DNA from: Methanospirillum hungatei
GTDB lineage: Archaea > Halobacteriota > Methanomicrobia > Methanomicrobiales > Methanospirillaceae
Direction: 5' to 3'
DNA: 64,000 bases
Assembly: GCF_019263745.1 (NCBI RefSeq)
Contig: NZ_CP077107.1
Span: 2,046,001-2,110,000 of the forward strand
The position numbers were made by a program, and so were the translations under genes. Below are positions 16,229 to 24,498 of the stretch, piece after piece; the first letter of the stretch is position 1, and each line of letters begins with the position of its first letter. The notes beneath the pieces were generated by a model. That model was not told the DNA's origin. It did not search any database and was given only the letters and a program-made list of their open reading frames with translations.

Positions 16229-19200
16229 TTACCAGATTAGGTTGTAGTATTTGACAATATCATCAGGATCAATTACACCATTTCGATTATAGTCAAACGG
16301 TGCAGGAGTTAATCCATCTAAATGCCCATGAGCATAGGCATTAAAGAACACTACAACATCCTTTGTGTTCCGTTCACCATTGCCGTCAAAGTCATCGAGC
16401 AAACCATCATGAACTAATAACGGCCACAAATCTTTCGGCTGATTCTGATATCCTGGGAGAGCCGGAACTGCTGATGTTGTAATAGTTGCATCAATTCCAC
16501 TAATTACCATCGATGAAGATTCGTACCATATCTGGGGTTTGTGTTTGTCAGTTTTGTTAAACCTTAAGACATCTGAACCAGGAGATGTTCCAAGTAGACT
16601 GATATTTCCTAAAGAAATATCACGTGATCCGGCAGGCCAACTCCAGGTTTTGTTCATACCAGTAATTGTCATAGATCTGAACGAATCAGAACTGGTATAA
16701 CTTGAATCTGAAACCCAGGTCGGAGGGAGATACCAGTTCTTAATTTTAGCGTGATCTACCGAATCAAGATCAATTCTTAATTTAAATGAATGTAAACCGA
16801 AATCTGCTTTTTTGAGAAGTATATTCAATTGCCTGTCATTTTGAGATCCGTTAATGAGGCTTACTGAACTTGGAACAAATACCAGATCACTTGTGTTTGT
16901 TGCTGAGTTTATAACGATTTGTTTGGATGTCCAGGCACCTGCATCATATTTATTCCATCCAGTGAGCACAACCGGGAAGGTGCTACTTGAATTGTAAATA
17001 TGCTTCACAACTGATGAGCCATTTGCAGTCTTCGTATCTCCAAAATTCCATTCCCAATCAATCAAATCATCAGGACTGGTATCAGTGAAAGTAAATTCCT
17101 GCCCAACCACTCCCGGAGGGGATGGACTTATACTAAAACTCACTGTTAATGGGTTGTACACCCCAACATGATCTTCATAAACCCGATAGCCATTTTTATA
17201 CGTCGTGTTCGAAATTGCTACCATCGGAGAATAATCTCTGACTGTTGTATAGTTATGTGAGATATATGTCCAGAGATTATTTTTTGATCCAGCAGGACGT
17301 GTTTTTGTTGATTTAGTTCCATCACCAAAATCCCACTCAATGCTGTCTATCAAGGTTCCATCTCCAGTATCTGCGAGAAATGTCACATTCAGCTTGGGTG
17401 TTCCATTTACTGGGTTTTGAGAGTTTGGATATGTATTATTTCCGAAAAGACAAATCGGAGTCATATTACCATTAACGGCAATATATTTTTTACTTGAAGT
17501 ATGTTCATTCCCACAAGGAGATGTAACAGTAAGATATGCTGGATAGAGTCCAGGCTTCTCATAGATGTGATAAGGATTCGATTCGTGGCTATTTGGTGTA
17601 TTATCTCCAAATACCCATGTATATGCACCTACGGTACCTTTTGACATATCTGTAAAGTTTACTCGGAGTGGGGCGATGCCGGTTTGTTTATCAGCAGAAA
17701 AGCCTGCAGTAACATTTCCACTGATAACAACATACCCTGGCTTTTGAACGGTGCTGGATCCGGCGATATTCGATACGGTCATTGTGATAGTATAGACCCC
17801 TGCTCGATTGAATCTATGAGTGACATCTGCTTGAGTTGCATTATCTGTATTATCTCCAAAATTCCACTGCCATGCTGTTGGTACTCCACACGTTACATCA
17901 GATGTTGAGAGATCTTCAAAAGACACATCTTGCGGTGCACAGAAAGCCAATCCATCCCGCTGTGTTGTATTCTGGAAATCTCCACATGGAGGCGCCAGGA
18001 CACGGATTTGCTTCGAACCATGCTGTATGTAAGAATCACAACATGTCCCAGTGGTTGCCGTAAGATTTACAGTATACGTTCCTTGTTCGTAGAATGTATG
18101 CCTGATCGCTCGGGAAGAACTCGTCTGGTTTTCTGTTCCATCATCAAACTCCCATTTGTACTGGGTAGCAGTAAAATTATCAGATATGGCATTAAAAGTG
18201 ATTTCCCGGTTAATTGGAACATCAATAATCCCATTCGGATTCGTTTTGTTACTATATCCGACAAGAGTAAAATTATCACTCATGGAGGGCTGACAAACAG
18301 TGATTCTTTTTGGATCACTCACCATCATGTCGGTGTATGTGTAAATCGTTAATGTGGCATCATACTGCCCCGGACTCGTATAATTATGTTTGAGATTATA
18401 GGCTGGTTGAGTCCCGGCATCATGAGAGGACTGATCACCAAAATGCCAAATTCTATTCACAACATTTCCTGAGCCGATTGTTGTATCATTAAAAGTAACC
18501 GTGAGATTCTTAGTACTTGGATCAACAGGTCCACATAATGTGGATACATTAAACGATGGGCGTATTGAGGGTTGGCCAAACTTCATTACAAAAGCATCAA
18601 AACTGCCCTGATAGTTACCAGTGAAATTTCCTCCAATATATCTTCCTCCCTGGATGGTCTGATTAATCCATTTGTAGACAGGAAATGCGTCGTTTTCACA
18701 GTCATCACCACAAATGAGATTGTTTATTGTCGGAGAACTGGTATAACCAGTCACAAAACTCGTGTTTCCATTTGGTTCAATCGCTACTCCTCTCCCAACC
18801 TCATCGCGATATCCACCAAAGAGGGTAGAAAATTCTGCAGATCTTCCATCCTCTTTTATTATTGTAAGAAATCCATCCTGACCACCAGATGCATATTTAA
18901 TCGGATTGACAAGGCTATCCCGGGGAATGCTGGTAGAACGGCTATATCCAGTAACAAAGGCTCGCCTCTTGTCATCTACCTTTATGTCATATCCCCAGTC
19001 ATCCATGCTGCCACCTAGATAGGTAGAGTAAATCAGGCCCCTTCCATCAGTGCTGAATTTTGTAACATATGCATCCTTTTCAAATGCATCATATTGCCAT
19101 CCCTTCACCGTCTGTAAGGCCATATTGGTAACCGGAAAATCTGTGGAAGCTGTTGCTCCGGTAACATATGCACTTTCTGAAGAATCCACCGTAACTGCTT

Positions 19201-20839
19201 CACCATAATCATAACCGGTAGATCCTCCCAGATATGTGGCATAGACCGGTTGCACTCCAGCCTGGAAATTCAATTTGAAAAGGAAAGCATCCTGCCCACC
19301 CTTTATTGATTTCTGGTATCCAGGAGTTGTAGCTGGAATTAGATTTGTGGAACTGGTTGTTCCGACTATATACGCCATCCCCTTACCGTCAACGGTTATC
19401 CCATTGCCATAATCCTGTCCAGAACCAGATATATATGTAGAATATTCAAGTCTTTTTCCGTCTGGACTTATTTTTACTGCAAATGCATCACCCATGACAG
19501 CATCAGGATTTGGTGCAGTTTGATACGCAGAGGGAGTTGTGGGGAATACCTGTTCCAACTTTTTATAAGGACTGTTTCCGACCGTCTGACCTGTCAGATA
19601 TACAGCATTCAAACTGTCAAGAGCAATATCATTCGCCTGATCAGCAAAGTTACCTCCAATATAATCAGACCACCATATATTCGCTCCATCTGCTCGAATT
19701 TTTATGACAAAAGCATCGTTGGATCCATGAAGCTGGTTCCCGTAGGAGAAAGGAAATACAATGGGGAAATCCTCTGAAAATGTATCTCCAGTTACATACA
19801 TATTTTTAAGAGAGTCAACTTCTATCCCCCTTCCAAAATCAGCTTTTGTACCACCCAGATAGGTAGAAAATGCAATAGTTGCATTTCCGGTAGCAGAATC
19901 AACTGAAATTTTCGTTACAAAAATATCCCGGCTATTATGACAGTATGAACCATTGAATTTCTTAGGAGAAGTAGTTATGAGAGGTTTATATACTGGAAAA
20001 TTACAGGACGATGTGTACCCTGTCACGTATACATCACCATCAGAGTCCCTGGCAATATCCATACCGTAATCTTCGAGAGAACCTCCTAGTAAGGTTGAAT
20101 ATTCAAGATATGGATCTATGACAAGAGGATATGCAGGATCATAATCTCCTAAAGCGTACCCCACCTCACCATTTTCAAATAATTGGTATGATGATTCTAC
20201 CTGAACAGTGGTTCCATTTATCTTCTGATAAGAGTACGGTGCCCGCTCAGTCAGATTACCAAAAGATGTAGACACCTGGAGTGAACCATCATCAGTAATT
20301 GATAGGCCATCAGATCCCTGGTACACCAACTTGATGATTGAGGGATCCACCTCTTTATTTACAATGAATTCTCGTTTAAGAACACCTTGTTTTCCAGAAT
20401 ATGTAAGATTAATTCCTGGAAGGATGTTCACATACCGGATTCCTCCATACCAGGGAACGTATTTCTGCCAATCGGTCTCATTTTGACCGATAAGAAAGTT
20501 TGCATACCCCTCAAGCTGATCAAATGCTTCAACAGAAACATTACTGTCCGTTCCGGCAACGGTAACGATTATCGGAGAGGAGACTGCTTGATCACATTCT
20601 TCACAATCTTCTATCGGTCCATTCACCAAAAGAGAATCATGGGTAAAATCAAAAGAAAATTCAGCAGATTTTACCTGGTAGAGAATATCCTCATGTGCCT
20701 GCCCGGCATTTATTATAAACTGCACAGGATGAGCAGAAATATCAGGATTTACCCCGTCCTGAGTATCTGCCATCCCTGGATAACAACAGAGTATACATAA
20801 GAGCGCAGCAAGCACTCCTTTAGTAATATTCCGGTTCAT
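16229..20839 (-). CDS. Giant secreted SBBP-propeller / PKD / cohesin-like protein ending in a dockerin
   Basis: A 1536-residue exported protein. Order: signal peptide (1-25); an N-terminal domain found before SBBP repeats (30-240); seven SBBP repeats with YSTYLGG...YVTGYTSS signatures (about 242-755), probably a beta-propeller; six PKD domains (about 763-1305, e.g. WQWNFGDNTDN, IEWDFGDGTKS); a cohesin-like domain (about 1316-1455); and a dockerin (1475-1536). The two dockerin loops are DFDGNGERNTKD (1483-1494) and DYNRNGVIDPDD (1516-1527), with calcium ligands at positions 1, 3, 5, 9 and 12. Dockerins bind cohesins, and the next two genes encode cohesin-like domains. AGGATGA precedes the ATG. 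No catalytic domain is visible. Confidence 0.8.
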   Translation of the reverse strand: MNRNITKGVLAALLCILCCYPGMADTQDGVNPDISAHPVQFIINAGQAHEDILYQVKSAEFSFDFTHDSLLVNGPIEDCEECDQAVSSPIIVTVAGTDSNVSVEAFDQLEGYANFLIGQNETDWQKYVPWYGGIRYVNILPGINLTYSGKQGVLKREFIVNKEVDPSIIKLVYQGSDGLSITDDGSLQVSTSFGNLTERAPYSYQKINGTTVQVESSYQLFENGEVGYALGDYDPAYPLVIDPYLEYSTLLGGSLEDYGMDIARDSDGDVYVTGYTSSCNFPVYKPLITTSPKKFNGSYCHNSRDIFVTKISVDSATGNATIAFSTYLGGTKADFGRGIEVDSLKNMYVTGDTFSEDFPIVFPFSYGNQLHGSNDAFVIKIRADGANIWWSDYIGGNFADQANDIALDSLNAVYLTGQTVGNSPYKKLEQVFPTTPSAYQTAPNPDAVMGDAFAVKISPDGKRLEYSTYISGSGQDYGNGITVDGKGMAYIVGTTSSTNLIPATTPGYQKSIKGGQDAFLFKLNFQAGVQPVYATYLGGSTGYDYGEAVTVDSSESAYVTGATASTDFPVTNMALQTVKGWQYDAFEKDAYVTKFSTDGRGLIYSTYLGGSMDDWGYDIKVDDKRRAFVTGYSRSTSIPRDSLVNPIKYASGGQDGFLTIIKEDGRSAEFSTLFGGYRDEVGRGVAIEPNGNTSFVTGYTSSPTINNLICGDDCENDAFPVYKWINQTIQGGRYIGGNFTGNYQGSFDAFVMKFGQPSIRPSFNVSTLCGPVDPSTKNLTVTFNDTTIGSGNVVNRIWHFGDQSSHDAGTQPAYNLKHNYTSPGQYDATLTIYTYTDMMVSDPKRITVCQPSMSDNFTLVGYSNKTNPNGIIDVPINREITFNAISDNFTATQYKWEFDDGTENQTSSSRAIRHTFYEQGTYTVNLTATTGTCCDSYIQHGSKQIRVLAPPCGDFQNTTQRDGLAFCAPQDVSFEDLSTSDVTCGVPTAWQWNFGDNTDNATQADVTHRFNRAGVYTITMTVSNIAGSSTVQKPGYVVISGNVTAGFSADKQTGIAPLRVNFTDMSKGTVGAYTWVFGDNTPNSHESNPYHIYEKPGLYPAYLTVTSPCGNEHTSSKKYIAVNGNMTPICLFGNNTYPNSQNPVNGTPKLNVTFLADTGDGTLIDSIEWDFGDGTKSTKTRPAGSKNNLWTYISHNYTTVRDYSPMVAISNTTYKNGYRVYEDHVGVYNPLTVSFSISPSPPGVVGQEFTFTDTSPDDLIDWEWNFGDTKTANGSSVVKHIYNSSSTFPVVLTGWNKYDAGAWTSKQIVINSATNTSDLVFVPSSVSLINGSQNDRQLNILLKKADFGLHSFKLRIDLDSVDHAKIKNWYLPPTWVSDSSYTSSDSFRSMTITGMNKTWSWPAGSRDISLGNISLLGTSPGSDVLRFNKTDKHKPQIWYESSSMVISGIDATITTSAVPALPGYQNQPKDLWPLLVHDGLLDDFDGNGERNTKDVVVFFNAYAHGHLDGLTPAPFDYNRNGVIDPDDIVKYYNLIW
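16232..16395 (-). other. Dockerin-coding segment
   Basis: This part of the giant gene encodes two 12-residue calcium loops about 21 residues apart, the duplicated F-hand layout of dockerins. It is the final element before the stop codon. Confidence 0.75.
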
Positions 20840-21154
20840 CTCATCCTAACCCCCTAGTCTTGTATTGACCCCATGGTAAAAATCCTGCATTTTTTCCCGA
20901 TTTATAATTATCAAGAGATATCATCTCTAAATAATTTCATCAAACAATGCAGGGTTAGTTCTCCCGCAAGACACCTGTTTTATGCCATGTACAATATGAC
21001 AAGGATGTTTTTTATTGACGTATAATATTTTCTAAAAAATATTAGATAAAAACATAGATATTGAAAAAAAAATGTCAGGAACCATCTTATATCTAAAACA
21101 AAAATCTCATTAATTTTGAAATATTTTGGCAAATAAAAGGATTAGGATAAAAAT
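20840..21154. promoter_or_regulatory. 315-base AT-rich gap with promoter and palindrome for the surface operon
   Basis: No gene is visible here. On the minus strand a TATA-like AATTATAAAT lies at about 20900-20911, predicting a start near 20880 and a 40-base leader. Directly upstream of it is the dyad AGAGAT-ATC-ATCTCT (20914-20928), at a position where a regulator could bind. A second AT-rich dyad, TCTAA...TTAGA, lies near 21031-21046. The rest, toward lysS, is A/T runs. Confidence 0.45.
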
Positions 21155-22690
21155 TTATTGAGTCTCATCAGATAAATTAGATGATTTATCATCTTCTTCA
21201 TCAGATGTGATGACTTCCCGTTTCATGGATGGGAAAAGAATGACTTCCTTAATTGAGGTATTTCCGGTTATGAGCATAACTAACCGATCAATTCCAATTC
21301 CTACTCCACCTGTTGGTGGCATCCCATACCCAAGTGCATTTACAAAGTCATAATCATGCATCTGTGCTTCTTCATCACCAAGGCGCCTTTTCTCTTCCTG
21401 GGCCTCAAATCTCTGAACCTGATCAAGAGGATCATTCAATTCAGAGAATCCATTTGCAAGTTCCATTCCGGCGATAAACAATTCAAACCGCTCAACAAAT
21501 CCTTCTTTTTCCCTATGACATTTGGCAAGTGGTGAATTTTCAACAGGAAAATCGGTAATGAAGGTCGGTTGGATAAGTTTTTCTTCAACAAGAGACTCAA
21601 AGAAGAGAACAAGCATCTCTCTTTGTGAATGGACATCTTCGACGCCCTCAACACCTTTCTCATTCCCTATTTTTTTGAGAACATCTACGTCATGAGCAAA
21701 TATATCAACTCCGCCAATTGTCCTGACGGCATCTTCCATACTCATAACTCTCCACGGAGCAGCATATGAGATAGAATTATCCTCAAAAATTACTTCAGAA
21801 CCACCCGTGATATCCTTGACAATAGTGCTGATGACTGACTCTGTCAGTTTCATCATATCTGAGTAATCAGCATATGCCTGGTATATTTCAACCATTGAAA
21901 ATTCAGGGTTATGACTGGTATCAATGTCCTCATTCCGGAAATTCTTTGCAACCTCAAATACCTTCTCAAAGCCACCAACGACCAGTCTTTTTAAATATAA
22001 TTCAGGGGCAATACGAAGGTAGAGTTTTTGTCCAAGGAAATTATGGAAAGTGGTGAACGGGCGAGCATTTGCCCCACCATAGAGTGGCTGCAAAGTAGGT
22101 GTTTCAAACTCAAGAAATCCATTTCCGGTAAGGTAATTCCGTAAGAGAGAAATGATCCTGCTTCTGGTTCTGAATGTTTCACGACTCTCTTCATTCACTA
22201 TGAGATCCAGATATCGCTGCCTGTACCTCTTTTCAAGATTGGTAAGGCCATGGAATTTTTCAGGCAGGGAGCAGAGTGTTTTTGTGAGTAAGATCAGATC
22301 ATCAACAAAAATGGATATTTCTCCTACTTTCGTCTTAAAAATCCTCCCAGTGACTCCAATTATATCACCTCTTTCTATACAGGCCTTAAATGTCTGAAAT
22401 TTTCCTTCCGGAAGGGCATCCTTGCGAATATATAATTGAATTCTTCCGGTTTCATCGCGAAGATCTGCAAAAAAGGTCTTCCCATGATCCCGTACCCCAT
22501 ATAGTCTTCCTGCTGTTGTAACCACTTCTACCGAGGGGTCATGACCTGCCTCACAAAATTCTGACCGCACACCTACTATATTGTGGGAACGTCTAAACTC
22601 ATGAGGATACAACGGGATACCCGCCTCTATGAGCTGGTTACGTTTTGCAAGTCTCTGATCATCAAACTGAATAGATGGATTGTCCTGCAT
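21155..22690 (-). CDS. lysS: Lysyl-tRNA synthetase, class II
   Basis: A 511-residue class IIb synthetase that charges tRNA-Lys. An N-terminal OB-fold anticodon-binding domain (about 55-150) precedes the catalytic core, with motif 2 in VAKNFRNEDIDTSHNPEFSM and motif 3 in GVGIGIDRLVMLITG. Many archaea use an unrelated class I LysRS. This bacterial-type enzyme points to transfer in the lineage, though some methanogens keep both. Residues 490-511 form an acidic, low-complexity tail. A TATA box at 22787-22798 suggests its own promoter and a leader of about 75 bases. Confidence 0.95.
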   Translation of the reverse strand: MQDNPSIQFDDQRLAKRNQLIEAGIPLYPHEFRRSHNIVGVRSEFCEAGHDPSVEVVTTAGRLYGVRDHGKTFFADLRDETGRIQLYIRKDALPEGKFQTFKACIERGDIIGVTGRIFKTKVGEISIFVDDLILLTKTLCSLPEKFHGLTNLEKRYRQRYLDLIVNEESRETFRTRSRIISLLRNYLTGNGFLEFETPTLQPLYGGANARPFTTFHNFLGQKLYLRIAPELYLKRLVVGGFEKVFEVAKNFRNEDIDTSHNPEFSMVEIYQAYADYSDMMKLTESVISTIVKDITGGSEVIFEDNSISYAAPWRVMSMEDAVRTIGGVDIFAHDVDVLKKIGNEKGVEGVEDVHSQREMLVLFFESLVEEKLIQPTFITDFPVENSPLAKCHREKEGFVERFELFIAGMELANGFSELNDPLDQVQRFEAQEEKRRLGDEEAQMHDYDFVNALGYGMPPTGGVGIGIDRLVMLITGNTSIKEVILFPSMKREVITSDEEDDKSSNLSDETQ

Positions 22691-22786
22691 GAGAAAATCT
22701 CCGATATTTCAGACAGGATACTGAGGTACCATACACTGGTCAATCCTGCCGTCTATAATCTAAGCTCTCTACATATTGCCCGGCAC

Positions 22787-22798
22787 GGTATATATCTG
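22787..22798 (-). promoter_or_regulatory. TATA-box promoter of lysS
   Basis: CAGATATATACC on the minus strand predicts initiation near 22766. It lies in the 128-base gap between lysS and the PEGA membrane protein gene. Confidence 0.4.
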
Positions 22799-22818
22799 CA
22801 CGGAAAGAAAGGAGAGGA

Positions 22819-24135
22819 TCAATCCTCTTCGATTTTTCTAGAAAAGATAAGAAGAGCAGCGACCAGGACCATAATGATAACAGGAACAGCCGTGGCAGGA
22901 GTTTCTTCAGGTTTTTCAGCCAGTGGATTCAATATAGTATTTATCTGAAGAACCTGTCCGGGGATAAGCTCCACTTCTGATGAATATTCCTGATAACCGG
23001 CTAGAATGAACCGATATGTGTGTTTACCTGAGCAGACAGAATCAACTGTGGCAGGAGTTACCCCGACAAATTTTCCATCTACATATATATCGGCTCCAGC
23101 AGGTTCTGTGTTCAGGATGAGTTTTCCACAGTCCTGAGGCATCGGACTTGGGTTAAGCTGGGCAGATACCGGAGTTACCTCACCGGCTCTCACCTCCACT
23201 GTTGTAGAGAAATCCTCATAATTACGGGTACTTATATAGACAGTATGGGAACCTGGAGGGATACCTGTTAATTCGAGTGGACGACCCATTTCAGTAGTAC
23301 CCCTGAACTGATCATTCAGAAATACTGATGCTCCAGGTGGATCAGAGGTAATAACCAATGCACCTCCGGATATTTTTGTAACCGGATTGAGTTTCTTATC
23401 AATGATGGTCACCTGCCGGTTCGCAACAACCGCCCATTCCTCGTAATCATCATATCCGGCCCGGGTTATTAAAACTCTACGTTTTCCTGGAGGAACATTC
23501 CCAATGACCGTGTTTGTTGTACCTGAATATACTCCATCGACATAGACCGATGCTCCACCTGGAACCGTGCTGATCTGAAGTGACCCAGCTCCAGATCGCA
23601 CAGTCATGTTCGCGTGAAGTCTTGTTACCTGCCCAGGAATAACATCCATATTAACAACATAAGGCTCAAAACCAGAGAGGAAAAGTGAAACCAGATGGGT
23701 GCCAGTGGTAATGTCACGATATGTCCAGGGAGTCATCTGTCCCATACCATTATCGATCGTGACTAAAGCTCCGGAGGGAGAGGATGTCACCTCAAGAGTA
23801 CCAAATGGAGAAACTGGAATGAGGGCTGCTTTAATAGGAACAACCTGTCCGGCTGCAGGTGTCCCGGCGATGGTCTGCTCCCATATCTCATATCCCTGCA
23901 TCATGATCCGGATTTGCGTTCCATCACTTTGATTTCGTGCTGGTATCAGGACCGGAGTTTCACCCATGAATTGAGAGCCGATAAAAACATCTCCACCTTC
24001 AGGCACAGATGTTACTTCAAAGTATCCTGTTTTTTCATCTGCAATACCCGGACTACAGACACACCACAGACCTGCTGTCAGGAAAAGGATGAGTATTCCA
24101 AAAAACCGTACTGATGGATGCTCCATATTAAACAT
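22819..24135 (-). CDS. Membrane-anchored protein of five PEGA domains
   Basis: A 438-residue exported protein. A signal sequence (FFGILILFLTAGLWCVCSPG) is followed by five tandem PEGA domains, each opening with a G-x-(L/F)-x-(V/I)-T-S-x-P-x-G-A motif (GTLEVTSSPSGALVTIDNG, GSLQISTVPGGASVYVDG and so on). A C-terminal transmembrane helix (VPVIIMVLVAALLIF) ends in a short charged tail (SRKIEED). PEGA domains are surface beta-sandwich modules common in Methanomicrobia, of unknown function. The architecture suggests a stalk-like spacer held in the membrane. It lies upstream of lysS on the same strand and divergent from the subtilase-like gene. Confidence 0.8.
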   Translation of the reverse strand: MFNMEHPSVRFFGILILFLTAGLWCVCSPGIADEKTGYFEVTSVPEGGDVFIGSQFMGETPVLIPARNQSDGTQIRIMMQGYEIWEQTIAGTPAAGQVVPIKAALIPVSPFGTLEVTSSPSGALVTIDNGMGQMTPWTYRDITTGTHLVSLFLSGFEPYVVNMDVIPGQVTRLHANMTVRSGAGSLQISTVPGGASVYVDGVYSGTTNTVIGNVPPGKRRVLITRAGYDDYEEWAVVANRQVTIIDKKLNPVTKISGGALVITSDPPGASVFLNDQFRGTTEMGRPLELTGIPPGSHTVYISTRNYEDFSTTVEVRAGEVTPVSAQLNPSPMPQDCGKLILNTEPAGADIYVDGKFVGVTPATVDSVCSGKHTYRFILAGYQEYSSEVELIPGQVLQINTILNPLAEKPEETPATAVPVIIMVLVAALLIFSRKIEED

Positions 24136-24498
24136 TTATGTATTTTTTTCAACGAGATTATAGTGCATTCCATTTTTATCATATCTCAATGGCGCTTAAA
24201 ACCTCATCATAAATACAATCAGATAATTCATAAGTCAGATTTTTAATTTTTACAGCATATTCTTTAATGTTGACATTGTATTTGTCGAATCAATAAAACT
24301 CAGCCTGATTGAGCAATTGCCATCAGGCGCAGGATGATATGGATATAATCCAGTAATATTTCTTCACTATCTCAATCATATCTGGCAATCAATTTGATAG
24401 GATAAAACAGAGCATGTTTTTATTTCCTCTGTACATAGTATGATTCAGGCCAGACAATCAGATAGACCTGTCTGTGTTCTGTGTGGGGGATGTGTAAA
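24136..24498. promoter_or_regulatory. 363-base divergent intergenic region with a dyad
   Basis: AT-rich spacer between two divergent exported-protein genes, with no gene visible. It contains the inverted repeat GCCTGAT (24303-24309) / ATCAGGC (24322-24328) with an 8-base palindrome, GCAATTGC (24313-24320), between the arms. This looks like an operator or a stem-loop. No convincing TATA box could be assigned to either gene. Confidence 0.35.
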
